This document shows positions 9,288 through 16,745 of a stretch of DNA of 28,067 nt, piece by piece. Under the pieces are notes generated by a model. The model saw only the letters and a program-made list of their open reading frames with translations. It ran no database searches and was not told the DNA's origin. Source of the stretch: JACQFZ01 sp045810625 (GTDB taxonomy: Bacteria; Pseudomonadota; Gammaproteobacteria; Acidiferrobacterales; Sulfurifustaceae). The translations under genes were made by a program, and so were the position numbers. Numbering within the stretch: position 1 is the stretch's first letter; every line of letters begins with the position of its first letter. The stretch lies in NCBI GenBank assembly GCA_045810625.1, contig JBJMVQ010000054.1:1-28067 (forward strand), in the 5' to 3' direction.

Positions 9288-9829
9288 GGGCGGTGCCGAC
9301 CGCTATCCCTGACGTACTGATTCTTGAGCCGGAAGTGTTCGGCGATGAGCGCGGATTTTTTTATGAAAGTTTCAATCGCGCGCAGTTCGAAGCCGCGGTG
9401 GGGCGGCGCGTCGACTTCGTGCAGGACAATCATTCCAAGTCGGGAAAGCTCGTCCTAAGAGGATTGCACTATCAGATTCAGCAGACGCAAGCGAAGCTCG
9501 TGCGGGTTATCGCGGGCGAGGTTTTTGACGTCGCCGTCGATATCCGCCGTCGCTCGGCGACGTTCGGCAAATGGGTGGGGGTAACGCTCTCCGCCGAAAA
9601 CAAACGCCAGCTCTGGATTCCGGAAGGATTCGCACACGGCTTTATCGTCCTGAGCGAATCGGCTGAGTTTCTGTACAAGACGACGGATTACTACGCGCCC
9701 GCGCACGAGCGCTGCATCATCTGGAACGATCCGGATCTCCGGGTTGAGTGGCCGCTCGAAGGAACGCCGTTGTTATCGGCGAAGGATCAGAAAGGCGTCC
9801 GTTTTATGGACGCCGAGGTGTTCGACTGA
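9284..9829 (+). CDS. rfbC: dTDP-4-dehydrorhamnose 3,5-epimerase
   Basis: Third step of the pathway: double epimerisation of dTDP-4-keto-6-deoxyglucose. The 181-aa cupin-fold enzyme has the FGDERGFFYESFN motif near the N-terminus, VQDNHSKSGKLVLRGLHYQ with the catalytic base His62, and YKTTDYYAPAHERCIIWNDP with the conserved Tyr near the active site. IPEGFAHGF is also conserved. It starts at ATG 9284, overlapping the rfbA stop, and closes the polysaccharide block; a perfect hairpin at 9845-9869 follows it and separates it from the convergent carbonic anhydrase gene. Confidence 0.96.
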   Translation: MRAVPTAIPDVLILEPEVFGDERGFFYESFNRAQFEAAVGRRVDFVQDNHSKSGKLVLRGLHYQIQQTQAKLVRVIAGEVFDVAVDIRRRSATFGKWVGVTLSAENKRQLWIPEGFAHGFIVLSESAEFLYKTTDYYAPAHERCIIWNDPDLRVEWPLEGTPLLSAKDQKGVRFMDAEVFD

Positions 9830-9844
9830 AGTGAGACTTCGAGC

Positions 9845-9869
9845 GAACGGCTATCGACGATAGCCGTTC
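9845..9869. terminator. Perfect hairpin between convergent genes, possible bidirectional terminator
   Basis: Arms GAACGGCTATCG (9845-9856) and CGATAGCCGTTC (9858-9869) are perfect inverted repeats around a single A. The structure sits between the convergent stops of rfbC and the carbonic anhydrase gene and covers the latter's stop codon. Neither side has a real T-tract, so the termination role is inferred from position and stem quality. Confidence 0.45.
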
Positions 9870-10378
9870 TTGAGCTCCACGTAGTGCTCGGCGGAGTGCA
9901 CCATCATGGTTTTCTCCGCCGGTGTGAGCGGCCGAATCTTCTTCGCCGGCCGTCCCATCCAGAGCCAGCCGCCTTCGAGTTCCTTCCCTTCGGTCACCAG
10001 GCTGCCGGCGCCGAGCAGCAGGCCGGCGCGCAAGATGGCGCCGTCGAGCACCGTCGAGCCCATGCCGATCAAACAGCCGTTCTCGATCGTGCACGCATGC
10101 AGCATGCAGCGGTGGCCGACGGTGATGTCGTCGCCGATGATCGCAGGCACGCCGGCCGGTGCTTCCGGGAACGGGCTCGTCACGTGGATCACGGTGCCGT
10201 CCTGGATGCTCGTGCGCGCGCCGATGCGTATGTAGTTCGAATCGCCGCGTATCGAGACCATCGGCCAGACCGACGTGTCGGCGCCGATCACGACATCGCC
10301 GATGACGACCGCCATCTCGTCGATGTAAGCGGAAGGATCGATGCGTGGCGTTTTGTTCTGGAACGTTCGGATCGGCAT
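9851..10378 (-). CDS. Gamma-class carbonic anhydrase family protein
   Basis: Left-handed beta-helix hexapeptide-repeat protein of 175 aa, the typical length of the YrdA/PaaY-like gamma carbonic anhydrase family. The imperfect repeats (for example VVIGDVVIGADTSVWPMVSIRGD) run through the first two thirds. The zinc ligands of the class appear as His65 (GTVIHVTS), His89 and His94 (VGHRCMLHAC). Such proteins hydrate CO2 or are catalytically weak relatives, so enzymatic activity is not certain. It lies 22 bases downstream of the glutathione reductase gene on the same strand and is probably cotranscribed with it. Confidence 0.9.
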   Translation of the reverse strand: MPIRTFQNKTPRIDPSAYIDEMAVVIGDVVIGADTSVWPMVSIRGDSNYIRIGARTSIQDGTVIHVTSPFPEAPAGVPAIIGDDITVGHRCMLHACTIENGCLIGMGSTVLDGAILRAGLLLGAGSLVTEGKELEGGWLWMGRPAKKIRPLTPAEKTMMVHSAEHYVELKNGYRR

Positions 10379-10400
10379 GGTTTCGTCTCTCGAGTAAAAG

Positions 10401-11756
10401 CTAACGCAGGGTCACCAACTCCTCGGCGCTCGTCGGGTGGATCGCGACCGTGTTGTCGAAGTCGGCCTTCGTCGCGCCCATTTTCACCGCGACCGCAAAG
10501 CCCTGAATGATCTCATCCACATTGCGGCCAAACAGGTGGCAACCGACGATCTTCTCGCGCTGGCCGACGGTGACGAGCTTCATCAGTGTCGGCTGCTTGT
10601 GCACGGCAAGTGAATGGTACAGCGACGTAAAGCGGGTCTGGTATACCTTTACTTCCCCGGTGCCGTAGAGCGCGCGCGCTTCCTGTTCCGTGAGGCCGAC
10701 GGTGCCGATCGGCGGATGGCTGAAGATCACCGTTGGGACATTCTCGTAGTCGAGCCGCGCCTCGGGTTGGCTGCCGAACACGCGATCCGCCAAACGCCGG
10801 CCGGCCGCGATCGCGACCGGCGTCAGCGCGAGGCGTGCGGTGACGTCGCCGAGCGCATAAACGCCCGCGATGTTGGTGTTCTGATATTCGTCGGTGATGA
10901 CGAAGCCTGCTTTGTCGAGGGCGACGCCGGTGCGCTCGATGCCGATGTTGTCGGTGTTCGGTTGCCGGCCGATTGCCCAGATGAGAGTGTCGCACCCGGT
11001 AAAGCGCTCGTCCCCATCGAGAGTGACGGTAAGGCCGTGGCCGTCGCGCTCGATGCCGCGAATGCGGCTTGAGCTCATGATGTCGATGCCGTCCTTCTGC
11101 ATCTCCTCCATCAGCGCATCGCGCACCGATGCGTCGAAGCGCGCGAGCAGGCGTTCGCCGCGCAGGAGGAGCGTGACTTTCGTACCGAGGCGATGCAGCA
11201 CGCCCGCCAGCTCGACCGCGACGTAGCCGCCGCCGACGACGATCGCCGAACGCGGCTGGCGTTCGAGCTCGAAGAAACCGTCGCTCGTGATGCCCAGCTC
11301 CGCGCCCGGAATCGCAGGTGCAATGCGACGTCCGCCGGTCGCGATCAGCACGTGCGGGGCGCGCAGGCGCTGGCCGTTCACCTCGACGGTGTGCGCATCA
11401 GCGAAGCGCGCGTCGCCGGTGATCTCGCTCACGCCTTCGGCGACGAGCCCGCGACGGTAAATCTCGTTGAGCCGCGCGATGTACGCGTCGCGCCCGCGTT
11501 TCACGGCCGCCCAGTCGAACCCGTTTTTGCTCGCATCGAACCCGTACCCGCGCGCATCGTGCAGCACCTCGGCGATGGACGCGGTGTTGAACATGATTTT
11601 CTTCGGTACGCAGCCGCGGTTCACGCAGGTGCCGCCCAGGCGGTCGCGTTCGATGAGCGCGGTCTTCGCGCCGTAGCCGGCCGCGCGTTTCGCCGCGGCC
11701 AGTCCGCCGCTGCCGCCGCCGATGACGATGAAGTCGTAGTCGTAGCTCGATGTCAT
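10401..11756 (-). CDS. gor: Glutathione-disulfide reductase
   Basis: FAD- and NADPH-dependent reduction of oxidised glutathione in the cytosol. The 451-aa length fits bacterial Gor. The N-terminal FAD motif is FIVIGGGSGGLAAAKRA, followed by the redox-active disulfide in LGGTCVNRGCVPKK (Cys44 and Cys49), the second dinucleotide motif VVGGGYVAVELAGVLHRLG, YALGDVT, and the C-terminal HPTSAEELVTL whose His is the catalytic base of the partner subunit. It heads a two-gene unit with the gamma carbonic anhydrase. No clear ribosome binding site is visible before its ATG. Confidence 0.94.
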   Translation of the reverse strand: MTSSYDYDFIVIGGGSGGLAAAKRAAGYGAKTALIERDRLGGTCVNRGCVPKKIMFNTASIAEVLHDARGYGFDASKNGFDWAAVKRGRDAYIARLNEIYRRGLVAEGVSEITGDARFADAHTVEVNGQRLRAPHVLIATGGRRIAPAIPGAELGITSDGFFELERQPRSAIVVGGGYVAVELAGVLHRLGTKVTLLLRGERLLARFDASVRDALMEEMQKDGIDIMSSSRIRGIERDGHGLTVTLDGDERFTGCDTLIWAIGRQPNTDNIGIERTGVALDKAGFVITDEYQNTNIAGVYALGDVTARLALTPVAIAAGRRLADRVFGSQPEARLDYENVPTVIFSHPPIGTVGLTEQEARALYGTGEVKVYQTRFTSLYHSLAVHKQPTLMKLVTVGQREKIVGCHLFGRNVDEIIQGFAVAVKMGATKADFDNTVAIHPTSAEELVTLR

Positions 11757-11988
11757 TTGAGGAGATCGCTATTTGACCGGGGAGAGGCAGATACCAGGAA
11801 TTGTGCAAAAACGAGTTTAAGGGAAGTCCGATCAGTTGCCATTCTGTTTTGCCAATTGTTTTCAGAGGTGCGAAGTTTTTTCTGATTTTTAAGTACCGTT
11901 TTCCTTTGCGTCCTCCGCGTCCTTTGCGGTTGATGCAAGTGTTTCACACCTTCCCGTTCGCCGCCGCCGGCACAAAGACTCTGCCGGA
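11757..11988. repeat. Intergenic spacer holding a CCTTTGCGTCC-type repeat
   Basis: A 232-base spacer between gor and srkA, lower in GC than its surroundings. At 11903-11931 it carries CCTTTGCGTCC, CCGCGTCC and TTTGCGGTT back to back, a short degenerate internal repetition. From memory this resembles an intergenic repeat seen scattered in many environmental bacteria (reverse complement AACCGCAAAGGACGC). Short frames across it read as low-complexity basic peptides and are not credible genes. Confidence 0.5.
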
Positions 11989-12981
11989 TTAGACCTCGAT
12001 TCGATAAACCGGTGGTTCCATCAGCAACAGCTGCTGATTGCGCAGCGTTACCACCTGCTCCTGCCAATAATGGCGCGAGCTGAACCATGGGAAGCTCCGC
12101 GGAAATGCCGGGTCGTCCCAGCGCGCCGCGATCCACGCGTTGTAACGCAGTAACCGCAGCGTGCGCAGCGCCTCGATCAGGCGCAGCTCCGCCGGATCGA
12201 ACGACGTGAACTCGCGGTAACCGGCGAGCAGATGCGACAGTTGCTCCTCGATCTCCGGCTGATCGCCGGAAAGCAGCATCCACAGGTCTTGAACCGCAGG
12301 GCCGCTCACACAATCGTCGAAATCGACGAGAAATGGACCGGTCTGCGACCAAAGAATATTCCCGAGATGAAAGTCACCGTGCAGCCGCAGCGTGCGCACG
12401 GCGCCGGCGGCGTCGAAGGCGGCGTGCAGCCACGGCAACAGGCTTTCGGCTTCGGCGCAGAAGGGTGCGACGACATCTTCCGGCAGAAACGACGCGGCGC
12501 GCAGGCGTGCGATCGATGCTTCGCCGAACTCGGCAACGGTGAGGCGCGGCCGATGTTGGAAGCGCTCGGCGGCGCCGAGCAGATGGAGCCGGCCGAGATA
12601 ACGGCCGAGCACGTGAAAATCCTCGCTGCTCGTGATCTCCGGCGTGCGTCCGGGCTGCCACGGAAAAACCGCGAAGCGGAATCCGCCGTGCTCGTGCAGC
12701 GTGCGGCCGTCGTGCACGAGTGGCGCGACGACGGGAATTTCCAACTCGGCAGCATGTCGCGCGAACGCATGCTCTTCGAGAATGGCGGCGTCGGTCCAGC
12801 GCCCCGGCCGATAGAACTTCGCCACGCACGCTCCGGCGTCCTCGGTGTCCACGCGGTACACGCGATTTTCGTAGCTGCTCAACGCGAGCAGTGCCCCGGT
12901 GCAGCGCGCGCCGAGCCGTTCGACCGACTCTAGAATGATGTCGGGCGTGAGCGCGTCGTAAGGATGTCCCGTAGTCTCCAT
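11989..12981 (-). CDS. srkA: Stress response kinase A (SrkA/YihE family Ser/Thr kinase)
   Basis: Cytosolic aminoglycoside-phosphotransferase-fold kinase of 330 aa (E. coli SrkA is of nearly the same size) that in E. coli counteracts stress-induced cell death. The Brenner-type catalytic loop LRLHGDFHLGNILW is present with His201, Asp203, His205 and Asn208, followed by the metal-binding FLVDFDDC (Asp220-Asp223). The N-terminal lobe has LSSYENRVYRV and CVAKFYRPGRW, the latter with the nucleotide-binding Lys. Start at ATG 12981, only 54 bases from the divergent oligopeptidase A start, so the two promoters must be close or overlapping. Confidence 0.92.
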   Translation of the reverse strand: METTGHPYDALTPDIILESVERLGARCTGALLALSSYENRVYRVDTEDAGACVAKFYRPGRWTDAAILEEHAFARHAAELEIPVVAPLVHDGRTLHEHGGFRFAVFPWQPGRTPEITSSEDFHVLGRYLGRLHLLGAAERFQHRPRLTVAEFGEASIARLRAASFLPEDVVAPFCAEAESLLPWLHAAFDAAGAVRTLRLHGDFHLGNILWSQTGPFLVDFDDCVSGPAVQDLWMLLSGDQPEIEEQLSHLLAGYREFTSFDPAELRLIEALRTLRLLRYNAWIAARWDDPAFPRSFPWFSSRHYWQEQVVTLRNQQLLLMEPPVYRIEV

Positions 12982-13035
12982 GGTTCGCGTGTCGTGCTAC
13001 ATTCTACTTCGCCAACATTTTCATGCGCTTCGTCA

Positions 13036-15093
13036 ATGGACACTCCGAACGCCCTTAATCCACTGCTGGCATTTTCCGGTTTACCGCGCTTCGGCGCGAT
13101 TCGCCCCGAGCACGTGCGCCCGGCCCTCGACCACATTCTGACGGAAAACCGAAGCGCGCGGGAACGATTACTCGCTAATAATTCGTCCTATACCTGGGAC
13201 AACCTCGCCGGTCCGCTCGAGGATTTGCAGGAACGTCTGCACCGGGTGTGGTCGCCGGTGTCGCACCTGAACGCCGTCGTGAACAGCGAGCTGCTGCGCG
13301 CCGCCTACAACGAAGGTGTGCCGCGCGTCGCCGACTACTCGACCGAGCTGGCGCAGGACGAGCGGTTGTATGGCGCGTACAAGGCGATCGCCGCGCGGCC
13401 CGATTTCGCGGCGCTGACGCCCGCGCAGCAGCGCATCGTGAAGAACGCGCTGCGCGATTTTCGTCTCGCCGGCGCGGAGCTGCCGCCCAAGGCAAAGGAA
13501 CGGTTCCGTACGATTCAAACGGAGCTGTCGAGCCTCACGAGCAAATTCTCCGAAAATGTGCTCGACGCGACGCAGGGCTGGGAGCTCGTGCTCACGGACC
13601 CGAAAGATATCGCCGGGCTGCCCGAATCGGCGCTGGCGATGGCAAAGCAAGCGGCCGAGCGTGAAGGTAAGGCGGGATACAAGTTCGGGCTGGAGGGGCC
13701 GTTTTACATCGCGTTCATGACCTACGCCGACAATCGCGAGCTGCGCCGGCGCATGTACGAGGCGTACTCGACGCGCGCGAGCGAGCACGGGCCGAACGCG
13801 GGACGCTGGGACAATAGCGAGCTCATTCAGCGCATCCTCCGGCTGCGCCGCGAAGCGGCCGCGCTTCTCGGTTTCAAAAACTACGCCGAGTACGCGCTGC
13901 AAACGCGGATGGCGAAAAGCGTCCCGCAGGTGCTGCAGTTCCTGTCGGATCTCGCCGCCAAAGCCAAGCCCGCGGCGCAGCGCGATCTCGAAGAGCTGAA
14001 AGCGTATGCGCGAAGTGAGCATGGTATCGCCACGCTTGAAGCGTGGGACGTTGCTTATTATTCCGAGAAGCTGCGCGCGCATCACTATGCGTTTTCCGAA
14101 GAAGAGCTGCGGCCGTACTTTCCCGAGAATCGTGTCGTCGCCGGCATGTTCGACGTCGTGCAGCGCCTTTACGGTATCGCTATCCGCGAAGTGAAGAACG
14201 CCCAGACGTGGCACCCCGATGTGCGCTTCTACGAAATCATCGACGAAAGCGGCGAAGTACGCGGGCGCTTCTATGTCGATCTCTATGCGCGTCCGAACAA
14301 GCGCGGCGGCGCGTGGATGGACGAGTGCTTGAGCCGGCGCCGCGGCAAGAGCGAGCTGCAGGTTCCGGTCGCGTACCTCGTGTGCAATTTTTCGCCGCCG
14401 ATCGGCGATCGGCTTGCGCTCTTTACGCACGACGAGGTGAATACGCTCTTCCACGAATTCGGGCACGGCCTGCATCACTTGCTCACGAAGGTTGATTACG
14501 CGGGCGTTGCCGGCATCAACGGCGTTGCCTGGGACGCGGTCGAGCTGCCGAGCCAGTTCATGGAGAACTGGTGCTGGGAGCGGCCGGCACTCGACGTCGT
14601 CAGCGGTCACTACCAGACGGGTGAGCCGTTGCCGGAGCCGCTCTACCAAAAGATGAAGGCGGCGAGAAATTTTCAGTCGGGCATGCAGTTCGTGCGCCAG
14701 CTCGAATTCGCGCTGTTCGATATGAAGTTGCACAGTGAGTTCGATCCCGACGGCAACCGCTCGGTGCAGCGGTTGCTCGATGAGGTGCGCGCCGAAGTGG
14801 CGGTTGTCATACCACCGACGTTCAACCGCTTCCAGAACAGCTTCAGCCACATCTTCGCCGGCGGTTACGCGGCGGGCTACTACAGTTATAAATGGGCGGA
14901 AGTGCTTTCCGCCGATGCCTTCAGCAAATTCGAGGAGAACGGCGTGTTCGATCCGCGTACCGGTCGCGAATTCATGCATCATATCTTGGAGCAGGGCGGC
15001 GTCTACGAACCGATGGAACTTTTCGTGCGGTTCCGCGGGCGCGAGCCGTCGGTCGAGCCGCTACTGCGGCATTCCGGCTTGATCGCCGCATGA
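13036..15093 (+). CDS. prlC: Oligopeptidase A (M3 family zinc metallopeptidase)
   Basis: Cytosolic oligopeptidase that degrades short peptides, including cleaved signal peptides in E. coli. At 685 aa it has the standard length. The zinc site is clear: HEFGHGLHH with His473 and His477, and the third ligand Glu503 in WDAVELPSQFMENW. The N-terminus NPLLAFSGLPRFGAIRPEHVRPAL and the C-terminal SFSHIFAGGYAAGYYSYKWAEVLSADAF are characteristic. I chose ATG 13036; the frame is open from 12964, but that would run into the srkA gene and adds a non-homologous-looking extension. The stop overlaps the next gene by 4 bases. Confidence 0.95.
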   Translation: MDTPNALNPLLAFSGLPRFGAIRPEHVRPALDHILTENRSARERLLANNSSYTWDNLAGPLEDLQERLHRVWSPVSHLNAVVNSELLRAAYNEGVPRVADYSTELAQDERLYGAYKAIAARPDFAALTPAQQRIVKNALRDFRLAGAELPPKAKERFRTIQTELSSLTSKFSENVLDATQGWELVLTDPKDIAGLPESALAMAKQAAEREGKAGYKFGLEGPFYIAFMTYADNRELRRRMYEAYSTRASEHGPNAGRWDNSELIQRILRLRREAAALLGFKNYAEYALQTRMAKSVPQVLQFLSDLAAKAKPAAQRDLEELKAYARSEHGIATLEAWDVAYYSEKLRAHHYAFSEEELRPYFPENRVVAGMFDVVQRLYGIAIREVKNAQTWHPDVRFYEIIDESGEVRGRFYVDLYARPNKRGGAWMDECLSRRRGKSELQVPVAYLVCNFSPPIGDRLALFTHDEVNTLFHEFGHGLHHLLTKVDYAGVAGINGVAWDAVELPSQFMENWCWERPALDVVSGHYQTGEPLPEPLYQKMKAARNFQSGMQFVRQLEFALFDMKLHSEFDPDGNRSVQRLLDEVRAEVAVVIPPTFNRFQNSFSHIFAGGYAAGYYSYKWAEVLSADAFSKFEENGVFDPRTGREFMHHILEQGGVYEPMELFVRFRGREPSVEPLLRHSGLIAA

Positions 15094-15722
15094 GGCGCGC
15101 CGCCGGCGGTTGGATCCTCGTCTGTGTACTTATCGCTCCGCTCGCGTTCGCCGAAACCGCTTATGTAACGGATCAGCTCACCGCTGCGCTGCGCGCCGAT
15201 CCGAGCGTCGGGGCGCCGGTCATCAAAACCGTGACGACGGGAACGGCGCTCGAAGTGATCGAGCGCAACGGCGAGGTCGTGCTCGTGCGCGATCCGCAAG
15301 GAACGGAAGGCTGGGTCAAGGCGAGCTTACTGATGGCGCAACCGCCGGCCAGCGTGCAACTCAAGGCCACACGCGCGGAGCTCGATCGCACCCGCGCGCA
15401 GCTGATGCAGGCGCAGACGGATCTCGACAAGAGCCGCGCCGGATCCGCGCCGCCTGTCGGCGACGAAGCGTCGCGCGCGGAGATCGCGTCGCTGCGATCT
15501 CAGCTCGAGCAGGCGCAGGCCGAGCTAAAAAAGAAGGAAGTACCGGCAGTTAACGCGGCTGCAGCGCCGGACGGCGTTGCGGCGCCGACGGACAGCATCG
15601 GGTTCAGCTGGACGTGGTTAGGGATCGCCTTTGCTATGCTTCTGCTAGGTTTTGTCGGCGGTATCGTGTGGGTCCGCGAATCGATCCGTCGGCGCATGGG
15701 CGGCCTGTACCTGAGGATCTAA
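15090..15722 (+). CDS. SH3-domain membrane-anchored protein (TIGR04211/YgiM-like)
   Basis: A 210-aa envelope protein. Residues 1-21 form a signal peptide (cleavage near AFA/ET). A bacterial SH3 domain follows at about 22-85, with YVTDQLTAALRADPS and GWVKASLL. Then comes an Ala/Gln/Glu-rich coiled coil (about 90-150), a low-complexity Ala/Pro linker, and one membrane helix at about 174-196, ending in a basic tail (ESIRRRMGG). This order matches the SH3-and-anchor family; the exact function is not established. ATG 15090 overlaps the prlC stop (ATGA), so it is probably coupled to it. The next gene begins 3 bases downstream. Confidence 0.85.
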   Translation: MRRAAGGWILVCVLIAPLAFAETAYVTDQLTAALRADPSVGAPVIKTVTTGTALEVIERNGEVVLVRDPQGTEGWVKASLLMAQPPASVQLKATRAELDRTRAQLMQAQTDLDKSRAGSAPPVGDEASRAEIASLRSQLEQAQAELKKKEVPAVNAAAAPDGVAAPTDSIGFSWTWLGIAFAMLLLGFVGGIVWVRESIRRRMGGLYLRI

Positions 15723-15724
15723 CG

Positions 15725-16243
15725 ATGAGTCCGAGACTGACGTGGCTGTTGTCCGCGGCGCTGCTGCTGAGTGTTTCGTCTGCGCACGCCGGTAAGCTTT
15801 ACAAGTGGGTCGACAAGAACGGCAACGTGTCGTATCACGACCAGATGCCGAGCAACGATGGCTACCGGGTCGAGGAAAAGCGCCTCGGCTCCCACGGAGT
15901 CGACACCGCGGCGGCGACGGAAGCGGCCGAGAAATTCCCGGTCGTTCTCTACACCGCGTCGAAGTGCAGCTCCTGTGAGTCGGCGCGCGTATATCTGAAG
16001 AGCCGCGGCGTACCTTTCAGCGAGAAAAACGTGGAAGGCGACCGCAAGCTGCAGGATGAGCTGATCAAGCAGGCAGGCGGGCTGGCGGTTCCCACCATCA
16101 CCGTCGGCACCAAAGTGATGAAGGGTTACATGGAGTCCCTGCTCGAAGGTGAGCTCGACCAAGCGGGTTACCCCAAATCGTCGTCCGAGGAAAAGTCGCG
16201 GTCGGACGAAAAGTCGAAGTCGGACGAAGCGCCCACGTCATGA
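15725..16243 (+). CDS. Secreted DUF4124-glutaredoxin fusion protein
   Basis: A 172-aa exported protein. Residues 1-22 are a signal peptide ending in AHA. Residues 23-50 match the DUF4124 pattern (GKLYKWVDKNGNVSYHDQMP). A glutaredoxin-like domain follows from about 72, with the active site CSSC at Cys81 and Cys84 and the cis-proline loop VPTITVG at 122-128. The C-terminus is a hydrophilic repeat of the type EEKSRSDEKSKSDE. It is likely a periplasmic thiol-disulfide protein; partners are unknown. It follows the SH3 gene by 2 bases and is the last gene of the prlC operon, before a 500-base gene-free stretch. Confidence 0.85.
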   Translation: MSPRLTWLLSAALLLSVSSAHAGKLYKWVDKNGNVSYHDQMPSNDGYRVEEKRLGSHGVDTAAATEAAEKFPVVLYTASKCSSCESARVYLKSRGVPFSEKNVEGDRKLQDELIKQAGGLAVPTITVGTKVMKGYMESLLEGELDQAGYPKSSSEEKSRSDEKSKSDEAPTS

Positions 16244-16745
16244 TTCGCCGGTTAGCCGTTCCCCAGAAGATCGCGGCGACGCGCAGTCGCTGCCACGGGC
16301 ACTTCACCGTTTCGAGACCCCAAACATACTAAGACACGGCGCGCGCCTGACGTTAGTAAATTTCAGGAAATAAGGCGCGCGCCAAGCGCGCCACCTGCAA
16401 CCTCTCGTTACGCTTACCAACATCAAAAGGTCGGTGCAGCCGCCGTGTCGCCCCGTCACATTGTCCGGCGTTGCCACCGGAGGATCGTGTCCTGAACGGC
16501 GGCTTCCGGGCAGTCGCGATGTCGTCAGCGACTCGTTGGGATTTATTTTGTAGGTAGGGGTTGCGCGCGCGATGCCGCAAGAATTTTTCCAGGCGCAAGG
16601 GAAGCGCGCCGAATCATTCCCGTTCGAGCAGCACGCCTCTAACCCGATCGGGGTGTCTCGAGTTTGAGCGTAGCGTTCGGTCCATGGTAGTGTCCGCGTG
16701 GATACACATACGCAACGTCCCCTCGTTCAATCACCTACTGTTTGC
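16244..16745 (+). other. Gene-free 502-base region with several strong inverted repeats, possible structured RNA
   Basis: No credible protein-coding frame. It contains two copies of the self-complementary GGCGCGCGCC (16338-16347 and 16374-16383) flanking a CCTGA/TCAGG pair. It also has a 9-bp perfect inverted repeat AGCCGCCGT/ACGGCGGCT (16438-16446 and 16496-16504) enclosing a TCCGG/CCGGA hairpin (16464-16481). A third hairpin, AGTCGC/GCGACT (16512-16533), is followed by a T-rich ATTTATTTT at 16541-16549. The first pair may be the terminator of the prlC operon. The rest has the look of a small RNA or its terminator on the + strand, but I do not recognise a family. Confidence 0.35.

Noticed and set aside
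11193..11885. 230-aa open frame on the plus strand
   Set aside because: Antisense to glutathione reductase; no domain.
13168..14982. 604-aa open frame on the minus strand
   Set aside because: Lies entirely antisense to oligopeptidase A, whose zinc motif and family sequence are clear; long antisense frames are expected at this GC content.
16664..16693. Possible xthA promoter TTGAGC / 18 bp / TAGTGT
   Set aside because: Weak match in both boxes; not better than chance in a 500-base spacer.
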